A stretch of DNA of 64,000 nt from Streptomyces fructofermentans (GTDB taxonomy: Bacteria > Actinomycetota > Actinomycetes > Streptomycetales > Streptomycetaceae): positions 130,994 to 194,993 of the forward strand of contig NZ_BMWD01000010.1 in NCBI RefSeq assembly GCF_014651055.1, written 5' to 3'. Below the pieces are notes generated by a model that searched no databases, was not told the origin of the DNA, and was given only the letters and a program-made list of their open reading frames with translations. Position 1 is the stretch's first letter; every line of letters begins with the position of its first letter. Below are positions 53,901 through 61,446 of the stretch, piece after piece. A program made the translations under genes and the position numbers.

Positions 53901-55001
53901 TCAGATGTCCTCCATGCGGCGCCGGTCCGCCTCGTCCCACGTCCTGGTGTCACGGGGCTGGGTGTAGGGCTCGGCATCGGGCGGATACCCGCCGGCGATG
54001 GCCCGCTGGCGTACGGTCTCCGCGTCGAACTCCAGGCCCAGCAGGAGGGCCAGGTTGCTGATCCACAGCCACACGAGGAACACGACGACGCCCGCCATCG
54101 TGCCGTACGTCCTGTTGTACGAGGCGAAGTTGGCCACGTAGAGGGCGAACCCGGCGGAGGAGGCCAGCCAGATCAGCAGGGCGACCAGACTGCCCGGCGT
54201 GATCCATTTGAAGCCCTTCACCTTCGCGTTCGGGCACGCCCAGTACAGGAGCGCGACGATGCCCGTGACGAGGAGCACCAGCACGGGCCACTTGGCGATC
54301 TCCCACACGGTCAGCGCGCCGTCGCCGATGCCCAGGGACCGGCCGACCTGGCGGGCGATCGCACCGGTGAAGACGACGATCAGCGCGCTTGCCACGGCCA
54401 GCGCCATCAGCACGACCGTCACCGCGATCCGTACGGGCAGGACCTTCCAGACGGGCCGCCCTTCGGGCATGTCGTAGACGACGTTGGCGGTCCGGATGAA
54501 CGCGGCGACATAGCCCGACGCCGACCACACCGCCAGCACCAGGCCGACGACGGCGAAGAGCGAGCCGGTGCCGGCGTTGCCCTGCAGCTCCTCGACGGCT
54601 CGCGTGATGATGCCGCGGGCGGATTCGGGCGTGAGCTGCCGTACGTTGTCCAGCACCTTGTCGGTGGTGGCCTCGCCCGCCACCCCCAGGAGCGACACCA
54701 GGACGAGCAGCGCCGGGAAGAGCGACAGCACCCCGTAGTACGTCAGCGCCGCCGCGCGGTCGGTCAGCTCGTCGTCCTTGAACTCCCGCAGCGTGCCCTT
54801 CAGGACCCTGCCCCAGGAGCCGCGCGGCAGCTTCGCGGGCGTGTCCGGTGCGGCCTTCTCCACATCGTCCGCGGGGCCGTACGCCAGGTTGTGGCCGTGC
54901 GTGTGCTCCGCGCGGCCGGACCCGTCTGCACCTGCCGCGCCCTGCCGCGGCAGGTGGTTCTCCCGCGCGTCCTCATGTCCGAATCCGAATCGCCGCACCA
55001 T
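53901..55001 (-). CDS. YihY/BrkB-family inner membrane protein
   Basis: A 366-aa membrane protein. A hydrophilic N-terminus (about residues 1-65) is followed by the family start (LKGTLREFKDDELTDRAAALTYYGVLSLFPALLVLVSLLG) and six helices. The signature TYGTMAGVVVFLVWLWISNLALLLGLEFDAE is near the end. The role is unclear: putative transporter or envelope factor. The start is uncertain: ATG 55001 is chosen, but a TTG at 55127 would add a (GS)n run encoded by a hexanucleotide repeat. Confidence 0.85.
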   Translation of the reverse strand: MVRRFGFGHEDARENHLPRQGAAGADGSGRAEHTHGHNLAYGPADDVEKAAPDTPAKLPRGSWGRVLKGTLREFKDDELTDRAAALTYYGVLSLFPALLVLVSLLGVAGEATTDKVLDNVRQLTPESARGIITRAVEELQGNAGTGSLFAVVGLVLAVWSASGYVAAFIRTANVVYDMPEGRPVWKVLPVRIAVTVVLMALAVASALIVVFTGAIARQVGRSLGIGDGALTVWEIAKWPVLVLLVTGIVALLYWACPNAKVKGFKWITPGSLVALLIWLASSAGFALYVANFASYNRTYGTMAGVVVFLVWLWISNLALLLGLEFDAETVRQRAIAGGYPPDAEPYTQPRDTRTWDEADRRRMEDI

Positions 55002-55073
55002 GGGGAGTGGGTTGCCGCCCACGCGGTTTTCATGCCTGACCGGGAGCGCCCCGACCGCGACGCGGGCGTTGCG

Positions 55074-55119
<46 letters not shown>

Positions 55120-55140
55120 AGGGTCAAGGTCCCGGTAGGG

Positions 55141-56628
55141 TCAGGGCGCTATTCCCACGCCGTCGATCCGGCTCCAGGCGCGCTCCTGGGCCGCCGTCAT
55201 CACGGGCCAGTGCAGACCGCCCGGGCGCGGGAGAATCCGGGTTGCGTACGGCGCTGGGCTGAACCCCGGGTCGTAGTGGCAGCCGGTGCCGTAGGCGCTG
55301 TCGAAGTCCTCGCAGGTCCGCGCGATCGACCGCGGAGTCGGCTTCCGTCCGGTGCGTACCCATGTGGCCAGTGCCGAGAGGGAGTTGGCGTACTCCGAGT
55401 CGCTCAGCTCGCTGTGCTCGGACTCCGTCGTGAACGTCTGGACGAGATGGTCGTCCTGGCTTGCGCTGCGGAGCGTGGCGCGGTAGGCCGCCTCGTGCTC
55501 CACGACGACCTGCGGATCGTCGATGGCGTGGAGGGTCAGGACGGGCAGCGGCACGCGGCCCGTGAGGTCGCTGTCGTAGGAGAGGTCACGGCGGGCGGTG
55601 GGGTCGGCCGAGAAGCGGGCCACACCCGCGTTGAGTGCCCTGTCGTCATGAGAACCCCCGTACCGCACACCCTGGTTGGTGAAGGGATTGCGACCGCCGA
55701 GGCGCTTGGACACGATGTCCTGGAACAGGAAGGTGGCGTACAGCAGGTTCGTGTCCAGCGAGCGTTCCGGGATGCCGGTGACGGCGAGGATGTCGTCGAG
55801 GTTGCGCTGCTGCCGCGCGGTCCGTTCGGCCGGGTCGGAGTCGATGCCGGTGCACTCCTGCAGGCGGGCGTGGACGTCGGCGGGGGACAGGTCGGAGTCG
55901 GCGGGGAGTCCCTGCCAGAGCGGGTACTGCGGCTCTGAGGCACGAGGCAGGTTGCGGCAGTAGAACTGGTGGACCACCCGGAGGTCGACCCGGTGGTCGT
56001 AGCCGCGGGAGCCGCCGGCGAGAAGGCCGTTGGTGAGCAGGACCCCGTCGTAGGCGCCGGGTTGCCGGCCGTAGGTCTCGGCCGTCCTGGCCGCGACGTT
56101 GCCGCCCCAGGACTGACCGTGGAGGTAGGTGCGGTCCGGGCGGCCGAAGGTGTCCGTGAACAGGCGGCGCACGTTCTCGGTGTCGGCGGCGGCCATCCTG
56201 ACGCCGTAGCCACCGCGCCGGTACGAGGAGCCGGCCCAGGCGTAGCCCTGGTCGACCATCACGGCCCAGCGCGCCAGGTCCTCCGTGGGGCCGGACGAGT
56301 CGTAGGAGAAGTCGGGTCCGCCGTGGGCGTGCACGACGAGTGAGCCGTTCCAGCGCCTGGGCACGGCCATCGTGTAATAGGCGCCGTTGGCGTCGCGGCC
56401 GTTGAAGCACTCGGCCTTGTCCGCCAGGTCCGCCAGGTCCGCCGGGCAGGCGGTGGCCGTCGGCCGGGTCGTGTCCGCGCGGGTGGCGGGGGCGTTGCCG
56501 AGCGTGCCGAGGAGCGTCGCGGTGATCACCGCCGCCAGCACCGCCGGTCGGCGCCGGCCGGCCGTTCGGCGTGCCGGGCCGGCGGGACTCCTCCGCGCGC
56601 CGTGCGGGGGTGCGTCGGATGTCTTCAA
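55141..56628 (-). CDS. secreted alpha/beta hydrolase
   Basis: A 495-aa exported serine hydrolase. An Arg-rich, hydrophobic signal peptide (about residues 12-48, RRPAVLAAVITATLLGTLGNAPATRA) is followed by an alpha/beta-hydrolase domain. The nucleophile elbow is LHGQSWGGNVAA, with the oxyanion region VVHAHGGPDFSYDSSG and likely catalytic Asp/His in LHAIDDPQVVVEHE and SEHSELSD. It resembles tannase/feruloyl-esterase-like or hydroxyalkanoate hydrolases. TTG 56628 has AAGGAG at 7-base spacing. Its promoter resembles the gntR promoter. Confidence 0.78.
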   Translation of the reverse strand: MKTSDAPPHGARRSPAGPARRTAGRRRPAVLAAVITATLLGTLGNAPATRADTTRPTATACPADLADLADKAECFNGRDANGAYYTMAVPRRWNGSLVVHAHGGPDFSYDSSGPTEDLARWAVMVDQGYAWAGSSYRRGGYGVRMAAADTENVRRLFTDTFGRPDRTYLHGQSWGGNVAARTAETYGRQPGAYDGVLLTNGLLAGGSRGYDHRVDLRVVHQFYCRNLPRASEPQYPLWQGLPADSDLSPADVHARLQECTGIDSDPAERTARQQRNLDDILAVTGIPERSLDTNLLYATFLFQDIVSKRLGGRNPFTNQGVRYGGSHDDRALNAGVARFSADPTARRDLSYDSDLTGRVPLPVLTLHAIDDPQVVVEHEAAYRATLRSASQDDHLVQTFTTESEHSELSDSEYANSLSALATWVRTGRKPTPRSIARTCEDFDSAYGTGCHYDPGFSPAPYATRILPRPGGLHWPVMTAAQERAWSRIDGVGIAP

Positions 56629-56720
56629 GGAAACGCTCCTTCGTGGTGTGTCACGGCATGCGTGTCGAGCCCGGGGCGTCGGACACCGCAGGGGCACAGG
56701 ACGACTCTGTGTGGTCGTCG

Positions 56721-56750
56721 TGTCTAGTCTGCGCTATAGCATGCAGTCAA
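56721..56750 (-). promoter_or_regulatory. hydrolase promoter with GntR-like box
   Basis: On the minus strand, TTGACT (56750-56745) is followed by CATGCTATAGC (56743-56733), nearly identical to the element at the gntR promoter (CATGCTGTAGC). A TAGACA -10 follows at about 56722-56727. The shared box in the spacer predicts a shared repressor. Confidence 0.6.
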
Positions 56751-56864
56751 TAGTGAAGCGGGGAGCGGCACTTGGGCCGAGCGGGAGGAGCGCGCGTCGT
56801 CCGGGGTGGGAGCGGGGACGGAGTCATCCGGCAATGCGGCCTTTCCTCCAGGGAAAGGCAGCGG

Positions 56865-57773
56865 TCATCCCGACCGGCCCAGGCGGCCCGGCATACGGGA
56901 CGCGAGGTACTCGATCAGCCCGGTGACACGGCGGGGGACATGCGTGTCGTCCGCTGTCAGCGCGTAGATGTCGGCTGCGGGCGTCGTGACGTGCGGGAGC
57001 ACGCGGACCAGTTCCCCGCGCTCGATGTGGGGCCGGACGTGCCATTCGGAGCGCATGATCACACCGCGGCCCTCCAGGGCCCAACCGGTCACGATGTCAC
57101 CGTCGTTGCTCGAAAGGGAGCCGCGCACCCGCACATGGCGGGGGTCGCTGACGTCGCCGAACCGCCAGAGCGCGGAGTCGCCCTCGTTCTCGCGCAGCAC
57201 GATGCAGTCGTGGTCCGCGAGCTCCTCGACGCGGGTGGGGGCGCCCCGGCGGTCCAGGTACGACGGTGCCGCGCACGGCACGCGGCGGTTCTCCGCCAGG
57301 CGGCGCATCCGCAGCGAGGAGTCGGGCGGACTGCCGACGTGGACGGCCACGTCGAACTTCTGCCGGTGCGGCCGGAGGGGGAGCGCCGAGGTGTGCAGTC
57401 GCACCTGCAGTTGGGGATGCGAGGCCGCGAACTCCGCGAGCAGCGGGGCCACATGCGCCCGGCCGAGCCCGAGGGTCGCCTGGACGACCAGGGCTCCGCG
57501 CAGGTCCCGGGAACCGTCGGTCACCAGGTCCTCGAGCTCGCGGACCTGGTCGAGGATCGAGTCGAGCCGGCTCGCGTACAGGGCGCCCTCGGAGGTCAGC
57601 ACCAGCCGCCGCGTGCCGCGCTGGACCAGCCGGACGTCCAGGCGGCGTTCGAGCGCGCTGAGCCGCTTGCTCGTGACCGGCAGTGAGCAGCCGAGGTGCC
57701 GCGAGGCCGCCGTGAGCGTCTCGCTGGCCGCCACGACCTGGAAGAACCGCAGGTCGTCGATGGACATCTTCAT
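56865..57773 (-). CDS. LysR-family transcriptional regulator
   Basis: A 302-aa LysR-type regulator: winged HTH (about residues 4-63, DDLRFFQVVAASETLTAASRHLGCSLPVTSKRLSALERRL) and a LysR substrate-binding domain (about 90-295). It is transcribed divergently from the tartrate/malate dehydrogenase gene. An LTTR-type palindrome sits in the shared gap. It probably activates that operon in response to a hydroxy acid. Start ATG 57773 or 57767. Confidence 0.9.
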   Translation of the reverse strand: MKMSIDDLRFFQVVAASETLTAASRHLGCSLPVTSKRLSALERRLDVRLVQRGTRRLVLTSEGALYASRLDSILDQVRELEDLVTDGSRDLRGALVVQATLGLGRAHVAPLLAEFAASHPQLQVRLHTSALPLRPHRQKFDVAVHVGSPPDSSLRMRRLAENRRVPCAAPSYLDRRGAPTRVEELADHDCIVLRENEGDSALWRFGDVSDPRHVRVRGSLSSNDGDIVTGWALEGRGVIMRSEWHVRPHIERGELVRVLPHVTTPAADIYALTADDTHVPRRVTGLIEYLASRMPGRLGRSG

Positions 57774-57796
57774 GGGGTTCCCGACGTGTGAAGTGG

Positions 57797-57813
57797 CTTT
57801 CCGTTGTGGAAAG
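57797..57813. promoter_or_regulatory. LysR-type operator
   Basis: CTTTCC (57797-57802) and GGAAAG (57808-57813) form a perfect palindrome with a T-N11-A core, typical of LysR sites. It lies in the divergent gap between the LysR and dehydrogenase genes. Confidence 0.6.
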
Positions 57814-57927
57814 CGTAAGTTGCCGCACCGGCTGTTGTGGCGGGTCCTGCCGAGGCCCAGAGTGGGAGCCCGGACGGGGGGCCGGGCGGACCGGCGCCCT
57901 CCGTATGTCGAGCGAGGAGCACCAGCC

Positions 57928-59064
57928 GTGCCACAGCGCCACCGCATCGCCAGCGTTCCCGGGGACGGCATCGGCAGGGAGGTCGTGCCCGAGGGGCTGC
58001 GGTGCCTGCGTGCCGCCGCCGACGCGTACGGCTTCGAGCTGGCGGTCGACGAGTTCGACTTCGCGAGCGCCGACTACTGGGTGCGGCACGGCGAGATGAT
58101 GCCGAAGGACTGGCGGGAGGTCCTGGGAGGCTTCGACGCGATCTTCTTCGGCGCGGTCGGGTGGCCCGAGGTCGTACCCGACCACGTGTCCCTGTGGGGG
58201 AGTCTCCTGCAGATGCGGAGGGGCTTCGACCAGTACGTCAACCTGCGGCCCGTCCGCCTGCTGCGGGGGGTGCGCGGTCCGCTGCGCGACCGGGGTCCCG
58301 GGGACATCGACTTCTATGTGGTGCGCGAGAACACCGAGGGCGAGTACTCCAGCATCGGCGGGCGCATCTTCGAGGGCACCGACCGCGAGACCGTGCTTCA
58401 GGAGACCGTGATGACGCGCGTCGGTGTCGACCGGGTGCTGCGCTTCGCCTTCGAACTCGCCGACTCGCGGCCGCGGAGACACCTGACCTGGGCGACGAAG
58501 AGCAACGGGATCTCGATATCCATGCCCTACTGGGACGAGCGGGCGAGCGAGATGGCGCTGCGGTACCCGCGGGTCACCGCGGACAAGGACCACATCGACA
58601 TCCTGGCGGCCAAGTTCGTGCTCCGGCCCGACCGGTACGACGTCGTCGTGGCGAGCAATCTGTTCGGCGACATCCTCTCCGACCTGGGTCCCGCCTGCAC
58701 GGGCACGATCGGGATCGCCCCGAGCGCGAACATCAACCCCGAGCGGCACTTCCCGAGCCTGTTCGAGCCCGTGCACGGGTCGGCCCCCGACATCGCGGGA
58801 CGCGGCATCGCCAACCCGGTCGGGCAGATCTGGAGTGGGGCGATGATGCTGGAGCACCTGGGCGAGACCGAGGCCGCCGCCGGCGTCGTCGCCGCCGTGG
58901 AGTCGGTCCTGGAGCGCCGGCCGGATGTCCTCACCCCCGACCTCGGCGGCAGCGGCACCACCGTGGCCCTGGGGTCCGCCGTCGCGGCCGAGATCGCGGT
59001 CGGGACCCGTGCACGGCCTGCCGCGGGCGACCGCCCGGCGCGCGGGGCGGCGGGCACCGGGTGA
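57928..59064 (+). CDS. tartrate / D-malate (decarboxylating) dehydrogenase
   Basis: A 378-aa NAD-dependent beta-decarboxylating dehydrogenase of the isocitrate/isopropylmalate family, closest to tartrate dehydrogenase/decarboxylase and D-malate dehydrogenase (TtuC/DmlA). The start ASVPGDGIGREVVPEG, the substrate loop NLRPVRLL, the RENTEGEYSSIGG loop, metal ligands in NLFGDILSDL and the NAD-binding FEPVHGSAPDIAGRGIANP are all present. It converts (2R,3R)-tartrate or D-malate to products with CO2 and NADH. GTG 57928 follows GAGGAG. The next gene is 179 bp downstream. Confidence 0.85.
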   Translation: MPQRHRIASVPGDGIGREVVPEGLRCLRAAADAYGFELAVDEFDFASADYWVRHGEMMPKDWREVLGGFDAIFFGAVGWPEVVPDHVSLWGSLLQMRRGFDQYVNLRPVRLLRGVRGPLRDRGPGDIDFYVVRENTEGEYSSIGGRIFEGTDRETVLQETVMTRVGVDRVLRFAFELADSRPRRHLTWATKSNGISISMPYWDERASEMALRYPRVTADKDHIDILAAKFVLRPDRYDVVVASNLFGDILSDLGPACTGTIGIAPSANINPERHFPSLFEPVHGSAPDIAGRGIANPVGQIWSGAMMLEHLGETEAAAGVVAAVESVLERRPDVLTPDLGGSGTTVALGSAVAAEIAVGTRARPAAGDRPARGAAGTG

Positions 59065-59243
59065 CGGCGGGTCCGGCTCCCTCCGGCGCGGACTCGACCG
59101 ACGCGCACTCCGCCGGCAGGGACTCGCCGGACAGGCACTCCGCCGGCACCGAGTCGCCCACCGCCGGTACGGACTCGGCTGCGCGCAAGCGCCCGCACGA
59201 ACCCGGCCGGCGGGAACCCGAAGAAGGAAGGACGGGAAAGAAC

Positions 59244-60188
59244 GTGCCCCGTGTCCTGATCACCACTGACTACCTGCGCCCCGGCGACGAGGTCGACGCG
59301 CGGCTCCGGGCCGCCGGTCTCGAAACGGTGCACGCCCCGATGACCGGTCGTCGCGATCCCGAGGAACTCGTCTCCGTGCTCGACGGGATCGACGCGGCAC
59401 TCGTCGCCCACGAGCCGCTGACGGCCGATGTCCTTTCCCGCGCCGGGCAGTTGCGTGTGGTGGTACGCACCGGGGTCGGCTACGACTCCGTCGACGTCGA
59501 AGCGGCGAGGCGGCTCGGGATCAGCGTGAGCAACCTGCCGGGGATCAACGCGAACGCCGTGGCCGAGTACACCCTCGGCCTGCTGCTCGCCTCGGCGCGC
59601 CGCCTCGTGGAGAGCGCCGCCGGGGTGGCCGGCGGGGGATGGCCCCGCGAGGACGGCCGCGAACTGCGGGGATCGACGCTCGGGCTGGTCGGGTACGGTG
59701 CCGCCGCCCGCGCCGTCGTGCCGTTGGCCCGGGCGTTCGGGATGGACGTCGTGTGCACCACGGGCGTCCCCCAGAGTCGACGGGCCGACCCCGGCGTGCG
59801 GTTCGTCCCCTTCGATGAGTTGCTCGCGGTCTCCGACCACGTCTCGATCCACACCGCGCTCACGGACCGGACCAGAGGGCTGTTCGACGCCTCGGCGTTC
59901 GCCCGTATGAAGCCGGGGGCGGTGCTCGTCAACACCGCGCGGGGCGCCGTCGTCGACGAGCGGGCGCTCGCGGACGCGGTGCGTACGGGTGCCATCGCGG
60001 GTGCGGCGCTGGACGTTGTCGGGGAGGAGCCCCTCCCGGCGGACAGCGCGCTGCGGGACGTCGAGGGGATCACGGTCTACTCGCACCTCGCGGGCCAGAC
60101 CGCGGAGGCCCGGCGGGCGGCGGGACTCGCGGGTGCCGCCGAACTCGTCGCCGCGCTGGAGGGCCGGCCCCGGTTCCCCGTCACCTGA
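59244..60188 (+). CDS. D-2-hydroxyacid dehydrogenase (phosphoglycerate-dehydrogenase-like)
   Basis: A 314-aa NAD-dependent 2-hydroxyacid dehydrogenase. The Rossmann motif STLGLVGYGAAARAVVPLARAFGMDV starts near residue 145. Catalytic Arg (NTARGAVVDERAL), Glu (VVGEEPLP) and His (YSHLAGQTAEA, where the usual glycine-rich His motif is modified) are visible. It lacks the ACT domain of SerA. The context suggests hydroxypyruvate or glyoxylate reduction in a tartrate pathway. GTG 59244 follows a purine-rich AAGGAAGG stretch. Confidence 0.82.
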   Translation: MPRVLITTDYLRPGDEVDARLRAAGLETVHAPMTGRRDPEELVSVLDGIDAALVAHEPLTADVLSRAGQLRVVVRTGVGYDSVDVEAARRLGISVSNLPGINANAVAEYTLGLLLASARRLVESAAGVAGGGWPREDGRELRGSTLGLVGYGAAARAVVPLARAFGMDVVCTTGVPQSRRADPGVRFVPFDELLAVSDHVSIHTALTDRTRGLFDASAFARMKPGAVLVNTARGAVVDERALADAVRTGAIAGAALDVVGEEPLPADSALRDVEGITVYSHLAGQTAEARRAAGLAGAAELVAALEGRPRFPVT

Positions 60189-60224
60189 GGCGGGGTGGGT
60201 GCGCCGGAACAGCGCGTTCGCGGG

Positions 60225-60252
60225 TTGACATTCATGCTGTAGCAAATAACAT
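60225..60252 (+). promoter_or_regulatory. gntR promoter with GntR-like box, leaderless
   Basis: TTGACA (60225-60230) and a -10-like TAACAT (60247-60252) flank CATGCTGTAGC (60233-60243). The ATG at 60260 is 7 bp after the -10, so transcription probably starts at or next to the A of the start codon (a leaderless transcript). The box matches the hydrolase promoter box and is the likely GntR operator. Confidence 0.65.
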
Positions 60253-60259
60253 ACTCTTC

Positions 60260-60979
60260 ATGGCTCAGCTACCTCAACTCTCGTCACCGGTGACGCTCGG
60301 CGATCAGGCGTACGCCGCCATTCGCGAGGCGATCATCACCGGCACCCTGAAGCGTGGCGAGAAGGTCACCGAGCGGGGCCTGGCGGAGTCGCTCAGCATC
60401 AGTGCGACCCCTGTGCGTGAGGCACTGCGGCGCCTTGAGCAGGACCGCCTGGTGGAACGCACGGGACCCAGGTCGGTCCGCATCGCGCAGTTCGGCAAGG
60501 AGGAGCTGCGCGAGTTCACCATGATCGAGGACGCTCTCCGGGCACTCGCGGCGAGGCTCGCCGCGGAGAAGTCCACGGCGGCCCAGCGGCGCGAGATGTC
60601 CGAGTGCCTCGACACGGCTGACGCGCTGCGCGGCGAGATGCGCGGCGTCGACCCGGGGACCGACAGGGAGCGGGACCTGGTCCTCGAAATCCTGGCCCTC
60701 ATGCGGCACTTCCACGCTCTCGTCGACCAGGCCAGCGGCAACGCGACCCTGGTGCAGATGCTGTGCACGGTCGACGCCTTCGATTCGGACGAGCGCCGGA
60801 GCAGCGTCCTGTCCGAGGTGCGCGGTGAGCACTGGCGCGTGCTCGACGAGCGCTACCGGCAGCACCGGGCCATCTACGACGCCATCGCCGCCGGCAACGG
60901 AGAGCGGGCGGAGGAGCTGATGCGGTCCCACAGCCACAGCTCCAACGTCTCCCGCATCGCGCGGCGTTTCGCGGACTGA
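60260..60979 (+). CDS. GntR-family (FCD) transcriptional regulator
   Basis: A 239-aa GntR regulator of the FadR/FCD subfamily: winged HTH (about residues 14-75, YAAIREAIITGTLKRGEKVTERGLAESLSISATPVREALRRLEQDRLVE) and an all-helical FCD ligand-binding domain (about 85-230, with typical Asp/His metal-site positions). It has no ribosome-binding site, consistent with a leaderless start. It probably represses itself and the secreted hydrolase, linking the hydroxy-acid genes. Confidence 0.92.
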   Translation: MAQLPQLSSPVTLGDQAYAAIREAIITGTLKRGEKVTERGLAESLSISATPVREALRRLEQDRLVERTGPRSVRIAQFGKEELREFTMIEDALRALAARLAAEKSTAAQRREMSECLDTADALRGEMRGVDPGTDRERDLVLEILALMRHFHALVDQASGNATLVQMLCTVDAFDSDERRSSVLSEVRGEHWRVLDERYRQHRAIYDAIAAGNGERAEELMRSHSHSSNVSRIARRFAD

Positions 60980-61446
60980 CCGGGCGGCACGCCCCTCGCG
61001 GGCCGCTCCCGTGGCGAATCGGCCGGCAGCGGGCACGTAGCGGCTTCGCGCAGGACCGGTCGACAGGCCGGGACGCGTGCCGCCGGTCCGCCGTGGGGCT
61101 GGGGAGGCGACCTCGCGCATCCCGGGCGAATCACTGCCGGCGTCCGGCGGACACGGGCCGAGGTCGCGCGGGACCGCCACCGTACGGCCCGGCCGTGTCG
61201 TGCTGCCGGGTGCGGTGCAAGGCGTGGCCCCGCCGTCGGGCGGCCGAGGACCCGCGTCGGATTGGTGCGCGGCGTGGACCTGGCGTCGGGCGGCTGAGTA
61301 CCCACCCCCGAATCGGTTTGGGTGCCAAGGGAGTTGACGGCGGCACCGCGCGGCCGTCAAGGAACCGTCAGGTTCGCCGGGGGTGGTCCGTCAAGTCCGC
61401 CGAGCAGGATCGGGACCTCAATCCACTGGCGATGAGGGATGCAGAC
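60980..61446. other. intergenic region with a 33-bp direct repeat
   Basis: A 467-bp gap before the MMPL gene. A 33-bp sequence at 61221-61253 recurs at 61271-61303 with 28 of 33 bases identical, a 50-bp spacing. No gene is supported. Confidence 0.5.
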
